In this document: positions 45,197 through 56,300 of the stretch, piece by piece
How positions within the stretch are numbered: position 1 is the stretch's first letter
Layout: each line of letters starts with the position of its first letter
Source of the DNA: Psychrobacter luti
GTDB lineage: Bacteria > Pseudomonadota > Gammaproteobacteria > Pseudomonadales > Moraxellaceae
DNA: 64,000 bases
Assembly: GCF_014192115.1 (NCBI RefSeq)
Contig: NZ_JACHXL010000001.1
Span: forward strand, 434,001 to 498,000
Direction of reading: 5' to 3'
Translations under genes and position numbers: made by a program
Notes under the pieces: generated by a model
The model's input: only the letters and a program-made list of their open reading frames with translations
The model's database searches: none
What the model was told of the DNA's origin: nothing

Positions 45197-45295
45197 GGTC
45201 AAGCCACTACCGAGATTGTTGATAGCATCAAAGACCTCTACGACATCGACATATTAAGCAGCTTAGTCTCTAGAGCCAATGAGAGCATCAACTAT
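45197..45295 (+). pseudogene. remnant of an IS256-type transposase
   Basis: A 33-codon in-frame stretch reads GQATTEIVDSIKDLYDIDIL followed by SSLVSRANESINY. It matches the region of IS256-family transposases of pattern GMTTREIxxxxxxxYGxxxSxxxISxVT. The frame is then lost, and no inverted ends could be found. It starts 11 bp after the cysG stop, so it is a scrap of an old insertion. Confidence 0.5.
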
Positions 45296-45484
45296 GGTTC
45301 GCTCCCCTAATTAGGACTTGAAGCCTTTATGGTAATTTACTACCAGTTAGACTAAATTAAGGGTTAAATACTTGGGATATCGGTGCAAAAAAATGCTCGT
45401 CTAATTACCAAAATACTTTTCCTCAATACATAATGCACATGAAATATCTAATACTACACCATCAGTGCCATGAGGTTATTAAAC

Positions 45485-45979
45485 ATGATAAATAGATATT
45501 TGTTCCTAATTCCTATCTGAGTTCTATTTCAATTTGGTTGCACTAATCAAATATTAAGTAGTACTTCTAACCCAGTGATAAGAACGAAAAATTCACTCGA
45601 TCTATTCTCTTATTATGATGAAAGTAATAATGTTCAACTAACTGCATTATTATCAGGTAAATTTACAATGAAGAATGGATGTCTTCTATTTGGCGATGAA
45701 GATGGTTATATAACTCCAGTGTTTGATACGAAAGCTAGTAATATCAAGGTTGACTTAGATTCAAAGACTGTAATCTTAAATGCAACAGCAGTTCCATTTG
45801 ATACAGAAGTTTACGCTGGAGGCGGTTTTATTGAAAAGAAAAATCTTCCGCCACTTCAAACTACTGGCAATGAAAAATGCTTAACGGATAGAGTAGCAAC
45901 TATACATTCTATTGAAATCCTAACCCCTGAATTGCGTAGAAAATTCTTGCTTGATTGGGACGATAAGCCTAAGCCGTAA
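45485..45979 (+). pseudogene. lipoprotein gene interrupted by an in-frame TGA
   Basis: In one frame, an ATG at 45485 begins MINRYLFLIPI, followed by TGA (45518-45520), then VLFQFGCTNQ, which with the preceding residues forms a lipobox-type signal sequence (Cys preceded by QFG). The frame remains open through a further 150 codons to the stop at 45979. From the GTG at 45575 a 134-residue protein could be made without the signal. The body (TMKNGCLLFGDEDGYITPVF, PFDTEVYAGGGFIEKK) matches no family I know. A TGG or CGA codon in place of TGA would restore a full lipoprotein of about 164 residues. Confidence 0.6.
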
Positions 45980-46101
45980 TGAAATTCAATATTAATAATT
46001 ATGTTAATAAAAAGTTGGCTTTTGGGGTTGATTAACTGTGAGAGGATACGCAAGCCAAGCATGAGAAAATTCACAGAGTGTTCGTAACAAGCCAGAATGC
46101 A

Positions 46102-46296
46102 TTAATACTCTAAGCAATCTCTAATAGAGACTTCTGTAGTCCTTTTCTTCATTACCTCCATCACTTCACCTATAATAGTCTCAGAAGCTTGCACAACATG
46201 CGCTTTGTTATTAAGACTTACTTTTTTATAACTATTGCAAGCTGATACAGAAGCACTGACAATCAAAGAAAATGTGCATAATCTAATAAATGACAT
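46102..46296 (-). CDS. small lipoprotein, hypothetical
   Basis: A 64-residue precursor with a lipobox SASVSAC (Cys at about 20) and a short mature part of about 45 residues containing EVMEVMKKRTTEVSIRDC. No family was recognised. AAGAG precedes the ATG. It lies near the broken lipoprotein gene in a poorly conserved-looking stretch. Confidence 0.55.
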   Translation of the reverse strand: MSFIRLCTFSLIVSASVSACNSYKKVSLNNKAHVVQASETIIGEVMEVMKKRTTEVSIRDCLEY

Positions 46297-46447
46297 AACA
46301 TACTCTTATTAATGATGGCTTAGATATTACTAAACACCACTATTCGACTTGATCTATTCTGCTTTGCTAAGAAGTTTATAAGCACAGCAAACCACAGCAA
46401 TTCTTGCTAGAATAATCGCTGTCTTCTATTCATCATTAAGCTCAACT

Positions 46448-48043
46448 ATGTTCACACCTGCCGATACCAAGCTCATGTCTATTAAACCTTTAAACATCTT
46501 ACACACTTCAGATTGGCATTTAGGTCGCAGGCTTTATGGGCGCATGCGTTATGATGAATTTGAAGCATTTTTGACTTGGCTACAGGATGCTATTAGTGCG
46601 CAAAAAGTAGATGTATTAATCGTCGCCGGTGATATTTTTGACACCATGACCCCAAGCAATAAAGCCCAAGCGCTGTATTATGAATTTTTAGGCAGGGTCT
46701 CAAAATCATGCTGTGAGCATATCGTCATCGTCGCGGGCAATCATGACTCCCCTACTTTTTTAGACGCCCCCAGCAATGTATTAAAATTCTTAAACGTTCA
46801 CGTCATTGGCACCGCTTGTGAAGACTTAAACGATGAGGTGTTGGTTTTAGACGATGTAGACGGTACACCGCATTGCATCATCGCTGCTGTCCCTTATTTG
46901 CGTGATAGAGATGTACGTAGTAGCAGCGCTGGCGAGTCCGCAGATAGCAAAGACGCCAACGTCATTAAAGGCATCCGCACCCATTATGATGAAGTCGCTA
47001 GCATTGCCAAAGCGAAGCAAACTGAATTAGTCGAAGCGAACCAACGTCACATTCCTATCATCGCCACCGGGCATCTATTTGCAGCTGGTGGTACGACTAC
47101 TGAAGATGATGGGGTGCGTGAGCTTTATGTTGGCTCACTCGGTAAGATTTCTGCTGATATGTTTGATGAAGTCTTTGACTATGTGGCACTTGGGCATTTG
47201 CATGTTCCGCAGCGCGTCGGTGGTCGTGAGAGCATTCGCTATTCAGGCTCGCCTATTGCTATGGGTTTTGGTGAGGCTAAGCAACAAAAACAAGTATTGC
47301 TGGTACAGTTTGGCGAAATGGAAAATGATTCTAAGAACAAAAACTTAGCGTCAAACACTACGTCTGAAAGTATTATTCCTCAGCTTACTAATACAGCTGC
47401 CAAGATTGAAAAATCAGTAGAAAAAGTAGCTAAAAAAGTAGCCAGTCAGGCGACTGATTTTATGGATGACTTGTTTGGCTTCGATGATTCGGCGGAAAGC
47501 GAAGAGAATACGCGAAACAGCTTTGAAGAACCAGTTTCTAATCAGATAGACGCTATACAGAGTAAAGATTCTACAAATAACTCTGTATTAGCCTCTAAAC
47601 TATTGCATCATAACAAGTCACGTCAGATGCAAGTAGTTTCCCTACCCATACCAAAGTTTCAAAAATTGGCGCAAATATCGGGTGATTTGGACACTATTCA
47701 GCAGAGTATTGATAAAACCATTCAGTCTCTCGCTGCGACAGAATCCGTGTGGCTGGAAGTTATTTATACGGGTGATGATGTTGTCAGCGAGTTGCGTGAG
47801 CATATTCAGGTAATGGTAGATGGTTTGCCGTGTGAGATGTTAAAAATTAAAAATACGCGCACCTATAATAAAGTTCTTAATCAACAGCAGATTTCTGAGA
47901 CATTACAAGACTTAAATGAGGAAGAAGTGTTTGAGCGTTGCCTAACCGCTCACAATATTCCTGATGAGCAAAAATCATCCTTACGTGACGCATATGATCA
48001 AATCGTTTATAACCTGCGCCATGCAGATAATCAGGCTGAATAA
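46448..48043 (+). CDS. sbcD: exonuclease subunit SbcD with internal insertion
   Basis: Mn-dependent nuclease that with SbcC cleaves hairpins and blocked DNA ends. Phosphoesterase motifs: ILHTSDWHLGRR, VAGDIFDTM, VAGNHDSPTFLDAP, ATGHLF and ALGHLHVPQ. A region of about 100 residues (roughly 291-394; 47319-47630) has no counterpart in E. coli SbcD and is polar and low complexity with the segment SVEKVAKKVASQATDFMDD. Its C-terminal part then resumes. Length is 531 versus about 400 in E. coli. The start is uncertain; an ATG at 46475 (MSIKPLNILHTSDW) fits the family equally well. sbcC follows by 90 bp. Confidence 0.88.
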   Translation: MFTPADTKLMSIKPLNILHTSDWHLGRRLYGRMRYDEFEAFLTWLQDAISAQKVDVLIVAGDIFDTMTPSNKAQALYYEFLGRVSKSCCEHIVIVAGNHDSPTFLDAPSNVLKFLNVHVIGTACEDLNDEVLVLDDVDGTPHCIIAAVPYLRDRDVRSSSAGESADSKDANVIKGIRTHYDEVASIAKAKQTELVEANQRHIPIIATGHLFAAGGTTTEDDGVRELYVGSLGKISADMFDEVFDYVALGHLHVPQRVGGRESIRYSGSPIAMGFGEAKQQKQVLLVQFGEMENDSKNKNLASNTTSESIIPQLTNTAAKIEKSVEKVAKKVASQATDFMDDLFGFDDSAESEENTRNSFEEPVSNQIDAIQSKDSTNNSVLASKLLHHNKSRQMQVVSLPIPKFQKLAQISGDLDTIQQSIDKTIQSLAATESVWLEVIYTGDDVVSELREHIQVMVDGLPCEMLKIKNTRTYNKVLNQQQISETLQDLNEEEVFERCLTAHNIPDEQKSSLRDAYDQIVYNLRHADNQAE

Positions 48044-48133
48044 TAGCAGCGAATTTAGATGCCAGCCAACAACTTCTTCACTTTTCATCACTGTTCTCTT
48101 TATAACTGCTCTATATAAAAATAAGACCTGCCC

Positions 48134-51100
48134 ATGCGACTGATTGAACTACGACTTAAAAACTTGAACTCCCTAAAAGGCGAATGGCACATTGATTTTA
48201 GTGATCCTGCTTTTCTAAATGAAGGGATTTTTGCCATTACTGGGCAGACGGGCGCTGGCAAGACCACCATCTTGGATGCGATTTGTTTAGCACTCTATAG
48301 CCAAACGCCAAGATTGGGCGATATTACTGGCTCAACGAACGAGATCATGACCCAGGGTACGGGTGAATGTTCGGCAGAAGTCATCATCGAGATTGATTCT
48401 AAACGCTATCAATGCTACTGGTATCAACATCGCGCCCACAAAAAAGCCAAGGGTAACTTATTACCGATTAAACACGAGATCAGCGAGGTCAAAACTGGTA
48501 AGATTTTAGAAGAGAAAAAATCTAAGACTTCCGCCTATATTCAAGACCTTATCGGCATGGATTTTAATCAATTTACCCGCTCTATCATGCTAGCACAGGG
48601 CAGTTTTGCCGCGTTTTTAAAGTCTGATATTGGCGATAGAGCAGCGATTTTAGAGAAAATAACTGGCACTGCCATCTATGCCAAAATATCGTTAAACGTT
48701 CATGAAAAGAAACGCTTTGAGGAAGAAGTACTTGGCAAGCTACAAGCAGGCGTTAATAGCTTATCGTTATTAAGTCTTGAAGATGAAAAGCTACTGGCAG
48801 CAGAGTTAGAAAGCCTTAATCAACAGCAAAGCAAACAACGACAAACCTTCAAGACCTTGAGTGAGCAACTGCAGTGGCTAGATAGTGTTGAGCAGCTACA
48901 CCAAAATCTATCGACCTATCAGACCGATTTTGCAGCAGCACAGCAGACACAGGCAGACTTTACTCCAGAAGCGCAGCGCCTAGATATTGCTAATAAAGCC
49001 TTAGAGATTGATAGTCAATTTCGAGAACTGAGTTATAGCCGAGAGTCTGTCAATCGACTTGGTATCGAGCAGCAAGATTTATTTAATAAGATTCCAGCAC
49101 AGCAAGAAGCGCTTGCCCGAGCAACAACCCACTTAAATGATAGTAACTTCCTTGAAAAGCAAGCCACGGACAATCTGCAAGCCACTTTGCCTATTATTGC
49201 AAAGACACGCGAGTTGGATAATGAGATAAAACAGCAATCCCATTTTTTAGCCGATGATAATCAACGTAAAGGCGTATTAGTCAATAATACGCGACGATTA
49301 CGCCAAGAAATAGCCAGCCACGGACAAACAGAGCAAGAGACGAAGACTCAGCTTAGCAGTATAGAAAAGTATTTTAGCGATTACCAAGAGCTAAACGATC
49401 TCGATACAGATATGGCGACCTTTGACAGCAGCTGTAGCCGATTGAAGGCGCTGCTAGAAGATAATATCAGCTTAGCGGCGGATAAGCTTACGCATGACAA
49501 TCAATCAAGCCAGCTACAAGCTCGTTTCGATAAGCTATCTAAGCAGCAAGACGCAGATGAATTGTTAATTAAGCAACAACGCGAGCAACTTGCCAGCTTA
49601 CAACAGCAGCAAACCGCACTCACGCAAAAACAATCCCTTGCTAGTATGCGCAGCGAGCAAGAGCAAATCGATCAGATCAACACTCAGATTGCGCAAGCCA
49701 GTTTTAAGCTACAGCAGCTGTCTGAGCTTGATAGCCAAATAAAAAAGACCAATCTCTCGCTACCCACGCTAAACGAAGAATTAATGACATTATCAGGATT
49801 GATTGCTGGTCATCAAGCAGATATTCAAGACACCAAACTTAAACGCCAAGAAAAACAAGAGCATCTTAATTTATTACAAAAGGTCGCTAAGCTTGAGGAC
49901 TACATAACAGAGCTAGAAGATGGCTTGCCCTGCCCACTTTGCGGTGCGCATGAGCATCCTTATGGCAAGCATCATCCTTTATTAGACAGTAGCAATACTG
50001 ATGATGATAATGCCGAACACAACCAGTCGTCCACAATAAAACAGACTAAGACGCAACAAACTCAGCAGCAAATAGCTGAACTAGAAGTCGTGATTAACAA
50101 CCTTGAGCAGGTTTTATCGAAATACAGTATCGAATATGCCACCAAGAAAGAGACACTTAACAACCAGCAGCAACAACTAGCGCCACTACAGCAGAAATCC
50201 GAAATCTTACACGGTGATATCCAGGATTACATAGCTTCAATATTTGATTCTGAAAATAATTATTCTGAATCAATCGTAGCGATTATCAGTCCCCTTACTC
50301 AGATAAACGATGATATTAATGCGATTAACACGAATATAGACCACTGCTTATCCTTATTAGACACCGCCAAACACGACCTGACCGAACGTAAGCAGTCTCT
50401 TAAAACCATCGTGGTTGAATATGAGCACCTAACTGAAAGTGCGACAAAGCTTAGCACTACCATCGAAGCCGATGAAAAGCAGCAACAAACAGTTAGTCAC
50501 GACATCAGTAACTTAACAACTGACATCAAGCTTGCCTCGCAGAAGATTGACGGTATGAGAGATAAGATTGCCGCTAATTTCTCAGAGCTGGCACCCCTGA
50601 TGACTACTGTTTCATCTCTAACGCATAAATACCCAGCAGATAAATATAAAGATCATTTACCTACAGCGCTCAATGCGGCAGACATCCACAATGCACTTAA
50701 GCAATTGGGTAATAATTTTGATAAACAAACGATAATAGACAGCGCAGACTATGACCGTCATATTGAAAAACTTCGTCAACAGCGCAGCGCCCTAAACCAG
50801 CTAAAACGACAATTTAATGAGCAGAAAAATAGCCAACAGCAGCTAACCAATAGCTTAAGCAGTTTGACCGCGCAGATTGAAACCAAGCAAATACAGCTTA
50901 GCAATGATGAAACAGCGCTCAAAGAGCTAGAGCGCTTAATTGCTCATAAAACCAATGCTATCGAACAATTAAAACAGAATAGAAAAGAGATTTTTGCAGA
51001 TAAAGATACAGACAATGAAGAGAATCAATTACGCCATGCGGTTGATGAAGCCAAAGCCAAGCAAATGATAGCGCAAAGACAGCTAGATTCTGTACAGCAG

Positions 51101-52084
51101 TCTCTAGAGCAATTAATGGCTAGAGAACAACAGCTAGGAACAGAGCTAAAGGCAGCGATGTCTACACTGAATACCCAGAAAAGCGTATTTACTCATTTAC
51201 TCGCAGAATCACAGTTCATAGATGAAGCCGCTTTTGTGAGTGCGCGCTTACCTAAAGATGAGCGTGAAGCACTACATACACGTAAGTTGGCGATTGATAA
51301 TGCATTGCATCAAGCTAAATTACAGTTGGATAGCACACAGCAAACGTTAGAGCAAAAACTTGCTACGCCTATGACTGATGTAAGCCGAGAAATACTTGCT
51401 GGCCAGCACCATCAAATACAAATAGACATCGACGAGTTAAGTCAAAAAATCGGTGCGATTGACCAAAAGCTTAAGGATAATGACAGCCAAAAAGGCCAAC
51501 AAGAGGCACAGCTGATTGCTATCAATGAGCAAAAACAAAAGCTACAAGTTTGGCAACAGCTACATACACTAATTGGTTCAGCTGATGGCAAGAAATATCG
51601 TACCTTTGCCCAAGGCTTAACGTTTGAAGTCATGATTAGTCATGCAAATACGCAATTGCAAAAAATGAGCAATCGCTATTTGCTTGTCCATGATGACAGT
51701 AATCCCCTTGAACTCAATGTCATGGATGATTATCAAGGCGGTGAAATTCGTAGTACCAAAAATCTCTCCGGCGGTGAAGGCTTTATTGTCAGCTTAGCAC
51801 TGGCACTTGGGCTATCACAAATGGCCAGTCACAACATTCGCGTCGACTCGTTATTTTTGGATGAAGGTTTTGGCACGCTTGATGAAGAGTCGCTTGATAT
51901 TGCGCTAGATACTTTAACCAGCTTGCAGCAAGAAGGTAAACTCATTGGCATTATCTCGCACGTACAGGCGTTAAAAGATCGTATCCTAACCCAAATTAAA
52001 GTTGAAAAACTCTCTGGCGGCTTTAGCCAAATCAGTGGTCAAGGCTGTCGCCGAGTTGCCAATGCTACCAATGAAAAGACCTAG
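48134..52084 (+). CDS. sbcC: exonuclease subunit SbcC, SMC-like ATPase
   Basis: The ATP-driven partner of SbcD. Walker A GQTGAGKTTILDAICLALYS lies at about residues 37-56; long coiled coils of Gln/Leu/Lys-rich sequence fill the middle; the zinc-hook CPLCGAHEHPYG is near residue 600; the ABC signature NLSGGEGFIVSLALALGLS is near 1210 and Walker B SLFLDEGFGTLDEESL at about 1240. The 1316 residues exceed E. coli SbcC (1048), mostly because of longer coiled-coil arms. Probably co-transcribed with sbcD. No ribosome site of note. Confidence 0.92.
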   Translation: MRLIELRLKNLNSLKGEWHIDFSDPAFLNEGIFAITGQTGAGKTTILDAICLALYSQTPRLGDITGSTNEIMTQGTGECSAEVIIEIDSKRYQCYWYQHRAHKKAKGNLLPIKHEISEVKTGKILEEKKSKTSAYIQDLIGMDFNQFTRSIMLAQGSFAAFLKSDIGDRAAILEKITGTAIYAKISLNVHEKKRFEEEVLGKLQAGVNSLSLLSLEDEKLLAAELESLNQQQSKQRQTFKTLSEQLQWLDSVEQLHQNLSTYQTDFAAAQQTQADFTPEAQRLDIANKALEIDSQFRELSYSRESVNRLGIEQQDLFNKIPAQQEALARATTHLNDSNFLEKQATDNLQATLPIIAKTRELDNEIKQQSHFLADDNQRKGVLVNNTRRLRQEIASHGQTEQETKTQLSSIEKYFSDYQELNDLDTDMATFDSSCSRLKALLEDNISLAADKLTHDNQSSQLQARFDKLSKQQDADELLIKQQREQLASLQQQQTALTQKQSLASMRSEQEQIDQINTQIAQASFKLQQLSELDSQIKKTNLSLPTLNEELMTLSGLIAGHQADIQDTKLKRQEKQEHLNLLQKVAKLEDYITELEDGLPCPLCGAHEHPYGKHHPLLDSSNTDDDNAEHNQSSTIKQTKTQQTQQQIAELEVVINNLEQVLSKYSIEYATKKETLNNQQQQLAPLQQKSEILHGDIQDYIASIFDSENNYSESIVAIISPLTQINDDINAINTNIDHCLSLLDTAKHDLTERKQSLKTIVVEYEHLTESATKLSTTIEADEKQQQTVSHDISNLTTDIKLASQKIDGMRDKIAANFSELAPLMTTVSSLTHKYPADKYKDHLPTALNAADIHNALKQLGNNFDKQTIIDSADYDRHIEKLRQQRSALNQLKRQFNEQKNSQQQLTNSLSSLTAQIETKQIQLSNDETALKELERLIAHKTNAIEQLKQNRKEIFADKDTDNEENQLRHAVDEAKAKQMIAQRQLDSVQQSLEQLMAREQQLGTELKAAMSTLNTQKSVFTHLLAESQFIDEAAFVSARLPKDEREALHTRKLAIDNALHQAKLQLDSTQQTLEQKLATPMTDVSREILAGQHHQIQIDIDELSQKIGAIDQKLKDNDSQKGQQEAQLIAINEQKQKLQVWQQLHTLIGSADGKKYRTFAQGLTFEVMISHANTQLQKMSNRYLLVHDDSNPLELNVMDDYQGGEIRSTKNLSGGEGFIVSLALALGLSQMASHNIRVDSLFLDEGFGTLDEESLDIALDTLTSLQQEGKLIGIISHVQALKDRILTQIKVEKLSGGFSQISGQGCRRVANATNEKT

Positions 52085-52141
52085 TAAATTAAGACAATAG
52101 TTAAGGCAGTTAATAAAAATTATGGTAATAAGGACATAGCG

Positions 52142-53188
52142 ATGACTAATAAATTAGCGCTCTTAACATGGGCATCTATTTTATCTATTGGTATGGTTAG
52201 TACTATCAACCCTGCCCACGCTACCATCAGCTGTGCCGGTTATTTACCCAGTAGCTATTTTGAGCGTATCGAAAATAATAAGCTTTTTGCTGGCAAGTTG
52301 GTCGAACAAGCCGATGGCACGCAGCAATTACAAGAGTTAAATGGCAAGGTGTTACTAGACAATCTCACCGATGCTTATATATTGATGGATGCTTATGTGC
52401 TTGCCAAACAGCATGGCAAATACGGCGTTATAAATGCCGCTGGCAAGATTATGATACCTTTTGAGTATGATGAAATTCAAACCGAACCTGATATTGCGAC
52501 CAGCTTTATCGTCAGCGTTAAGTCATCAGATGACAAGACCAAACATGGTATTATCAATCGCCATGGCGGCTGGGTTTATCCGTTAGACAATGCTCATATC
52601 GAGCATGCGCATTACGATTCTGATTATGACCAAGATTATTTTATAGTGGCTAAAAATAGTGGTCTGACAGGACTGCTCGATGATAGAGGTTACTGGGCCA
52701 TAAGACCGCAATATGATGCGATTAATCCGTTAAATGCTTGTACAGGCCAGCCTTTATATCTACAAGTCAGACTGAAAAATAAAACGGCGCTGATTGACCA
52801 AAACAATGAGAGCATCATTCCACTTGCTGCCAACCAACATATTGAAGCATTTAATACTTCTGCCAAACCGTTGCTTTTTTTGCGTAGCACCTTAGTTGCT
52901 GGTAGCCGCGCTATTGGCATGAGTGAAGATATTCAAGACGAGATTGTTAGCGCCCAAATTATTGATACTAACGGTAAGTTAACTCTCTCTTCAGATGCAC
53001 CGATTAGAAAGCTGCTATATCATCAGCTCTATACTTATAAGCAAGCGGGAAAATTTGGAATCATCAACGATAAAGGTAAAGTAATACTAGAACCCCAGTT
53101 TGACAGTTATCGTGATAATGCGAATGAAGTATGGGTTGAAAAGAATGGCAAAATGATACGTTTAAATACATTGCTTGAATTGGACTAA
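52142..53188 (+). CDS. secreted WG-repeat protein (short)
   Basis: A signal peptide (about 1-28, ending AHA) precedes about 320 residues with at least five WG-type units (e.g. GKYGVINAAGKIMIPFEYDE, GKFGIINDKGKVILEPQFDS). It aligns with the N-terminal and middle part of the longer WG-repeat protein at 18154: LNACTGQPLYLQVRLKNKTA is comparable to LDTCPNERLFMKAKLGDKVG, and PIRKLLYHQLYTYKQAGKFG to SIRLLNSHLYEYKKSGQYG. AAGGA precedes the ATG. The gene is separated from sbcC by 57 bp, so it may be read through. Function unknown. Confidence 0.8.
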   Translation: MTNKLALLTWASILSIGMVSTINPAHATISCAGYLPSSYFERIENNKLFAGKLVEQADGTQQLQELNGKVLLDNLTDAYILMDAYVLAKQHGKYGVINAAGKIMIPFEYDEIQTEPDIATSFIVSVKSSDDKTKHGIINRHGGWVYPLDNAHIEHAHYDSDYDQDYFIVAKNSGLTGLLDDRGYWAIRPQYDAINPLNACTGQPLYLQVRLKNKTALIDQNNESIIPLAANQHIEAFNTSAKPLLFLRSTLVAGSRAIGMSEDIQDEIVSAQIIDTNGKLTLSSDAPIRKLLYHQLYTYKQAGKFGIINDKGKVILEPQFDSYRDNANEVWVEKNGKMIRLNTLLELD

Positions 53189-53247
53189 GCGCTTACTTTA
53201 TCAGCCTTACTGTTTTTTAATTTTAATAAGTATATGCCTTACACAAT

Positions 53248-53286
53248 AAAAACCCCCACCGCTAATTAATAACGGTGGGGGTTTAT
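53248..53286. terminator. bidirectional terminator between the WG-repeat and gdh genes
   Basis: AAAAACCCCCACCG pairs with CGGTGGGGGTTT around an 11-base loop; GC-rich stem and T tracts are seen in both directions. Confidence 0.92.
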
Positions 53287-53359
53287 TTTAAAAACATCTG
53301 CTGATTCAAGCAATTTTATTAAGCAGTCTACCTACACTTTATAGTCTGCATTTAGAGCT

Positions 53360-56300
53360 CTACTTAGTAGCCAAGCCACTAAGCTCACTCATTAACACCG
53401 ATAATGTCGATAAGCTGATAGCACTTTCATCATTGCTATCCAATTTTTGCATCTCTGCAGTGACGGCGGCAAGTTGGCTGGCATGACGTGATTTCCAGTC
53501 ATTAAATGCTTGCTTGGCATCAGCTTGCGTCAACAAGGTATCCATCAGCATACGTAAGCTGCGCGAGACTTCGTTGACAAGGGCGTGACGCGCACGGCGA
53601 TCCCAGTGGTCTTGCTGCGGTAAGGTGGCGATATTGTCCATCATCCAATCTAATTGTAAGACATGATAGGCCTCAAAGTATAAGGTCGCAATCTCATCAA
53701 CTGGGCGCTCATACTGCTCAGCCAAAAGCGCCGCATCAAGCGCATCGACATGATAAGGCAACATGGCAAACATCGCCGCATCATTAGCAGAGAGATCATC
53801 CTCCATCAAGCTTGTGACGTCTTCTTGCAAGTATTCTGAGAATTGCTGTTCGATAAAGCCACCTGCTTTGGTCAATTTCTCGACACTGTCCTCAAAGCGC
53901 TTGATCATATCGGCAACTTGCAAATCTTGACCAAAGGCATTGATAAACCATACCACGCCATTTTCGAGTGCATCACGCAGACGCAGCTCAAGCTCGAGCA
54001 GCAAGGTGGCATCGACTTGATTATCCAGCGACTCAAGCAAATCCCATGCTTTTGACACATGGAAGACATCACGGGAAATCGCATAACCGCGCGCAATGGT
54101 GGCAAGCGTTTGCCCTGTTTCTTCATGTAGGCGGAATAACGCTTCGATACCCAGACGGTTCACGATGCTATTGGTCAAATAAGTACTGATGATTTCACGG
54201 TGCAGACGATGTTCTTTCATCTCATCAAAGAAGCGTGATGCCAGCTCATCAGGAAAATATTGACGCAGCTCATTGACGAAGTACGGCGCATCAGGTAAAT
54301 CTGATGATAATAAATGATCATAAACCCACATTTTTCCGTAAGCCATGACGATAGCCAGCTCAGGATTGGTGAGGCCTGTGCCCGCTTTTTGGCGTTTGGC
54401 AATCTCTTCATCGGATGGTAGATACTCGATCGCGCGGTCAAGACGACCTTCGGCTTCTAACATTTGAATAAAGCGTTGATGGTCACTTAAGTTTGTCGCA
54501 GCGCGCAGATGGCTAAGCTCAAGCGCTTGCGGTTGTAGATAATTTTGGCGCAGCACCAATTCAGCGACCGTGTCGGTCATAGACTCTAACAACTCATTAC
54601 GCTGCTTGAGCGTCATGTCGCCTTGCTCGACCACTTTACCAAGTAAAATCTTGATATTCACTTCATGATCTGAGCAATTGACGCCGCCCGAGTTATCGAT
54701 AGCATCAGTATAAATGCGCCCACCCGTTTGTGCGTATTCGATACGCCCTTGTTGAGTAAACCCTAAGTTACCACCTTCGCCAACGACTGCCGTACGCAGC
54801 TCACCACCATTGACGCGCACGGCGTCATTGGCACGGTCACCAACATCAGCATGAATCTCGTTTGCGCTTTTCACATAGGTACCGATACCCCCATTCCAAA
54901 TCAGATCAACAGGCGACTTTAATAAGGCACTGATTAACTCATTGGGCGCAAGGCTATCTTCACTGATATCAAATAGCGCTTTCATCTCAGTGCTGATTGC
55001 AATGGTTTTATCTTGACGTGAAAAGACGCCGCCACCTTGACTGATGAGCGATTTTTCATAGTCGTCCCACGTTGAGCGCGGCATCTCAAACAAGCGCTCA
55101 CGTTCGGCATAAGATGCGGCAGTATCTGGATTTGGGTCGATAAAAATATGCAAGTGATTAAAGGCCGCGACCAGCTTGGTATGAGTAGATCTGAGCATAC
55201 CGTTACCAAATACGTCGCCGCTCATATCGCCGATACCAACGACGGTGAAATCATCACGGTTTTGGATGTCCATGCCACGCATACGGAAGTGACGTTTGAC
55301 CGACTCCCAGCCGCCGCGTGCGGTGATACCCATCGCTTTATGGTCATAGCCAACCGAGCCACCTGAGGCAAAGGCATCGTCAAGCCAAAAGTTATACTCG
55401 CTCGATAAAGCATTGGCGATATCTGAGAAAGTAGCAGTACCTTTATCCGCAGCTACCACTAAATATGGATCATCCTCATCATGACGCACGGTGTTGGCTG
55501 GCGGGACAATCACCCCGTCTACAATGTTGTCAGTGACGTCAAGCATACCGCGCAGGAACGTCTGATAGCAGGCAATCCCCTCAGCTTGGAAGGCTTCACG
55601 ACCATCGGCCATCGTTTTGGTCTTAACGATAAAACCACCTTTAGAGCCAACCGGTACAATCACCGCATTTTTGACCATTTGTGCTTTGACCAGACCGAGG
55701 ACTTCGGTACGGAAATCTTCCATACGATCTGACCAACGCAGACCACCACGAGCGACTTTACCACCGCGTAAATGCACCGCTTCTACACGTGGCGAGTAGA
55801 CAAATATCTCAAACATCGGCTTAGGTTTTGGTAAGTTTGGAATATCTGCCGCTAAGAATTTAAACGACAAACGGTCTTTACGTTGCCCATCTGCTTCTCT
55901 TTGATAGAAGTTGGTACGTACCATGGCATTAATCAAGTCCAAATACCAACGGAAGATACGGTCTTCATCTAAGCTACTGACACCTGCTAATGCGGTGGTA
56001 ATTTGCGCTTGAATTTGACTGGTCTTGCTGGCACGTTCCTCAGCACTGTATATAGGATTCATCCGTGCATCAAACAGCTCGCCTAATGCCACGCTGATAG
56101 CGCTATTTTTTACCACGGTTTGCTGAATATAAGTACTTGAGAACGGGGCTTTTGCTTGCATCATATAACGCGACAAGGCTCGCAGTACCACCACGTCATA
56201 AGTGTCTAATCTGGTAGTCAATACCAACTCATTAAACGAGTCACTCTCGATACGCCCTGCCCAAATTTGCTTTAGGCTATCCTCAAACTGCGCGCGTACT

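Noticed and set aside
45518..45520. Selenocysteine TGA in the broken lipoprotein frame
   Set aside because: It lies in a signal peptide, has no SECIS-like hairpin directly downstream, and the protein is not from a redox family.
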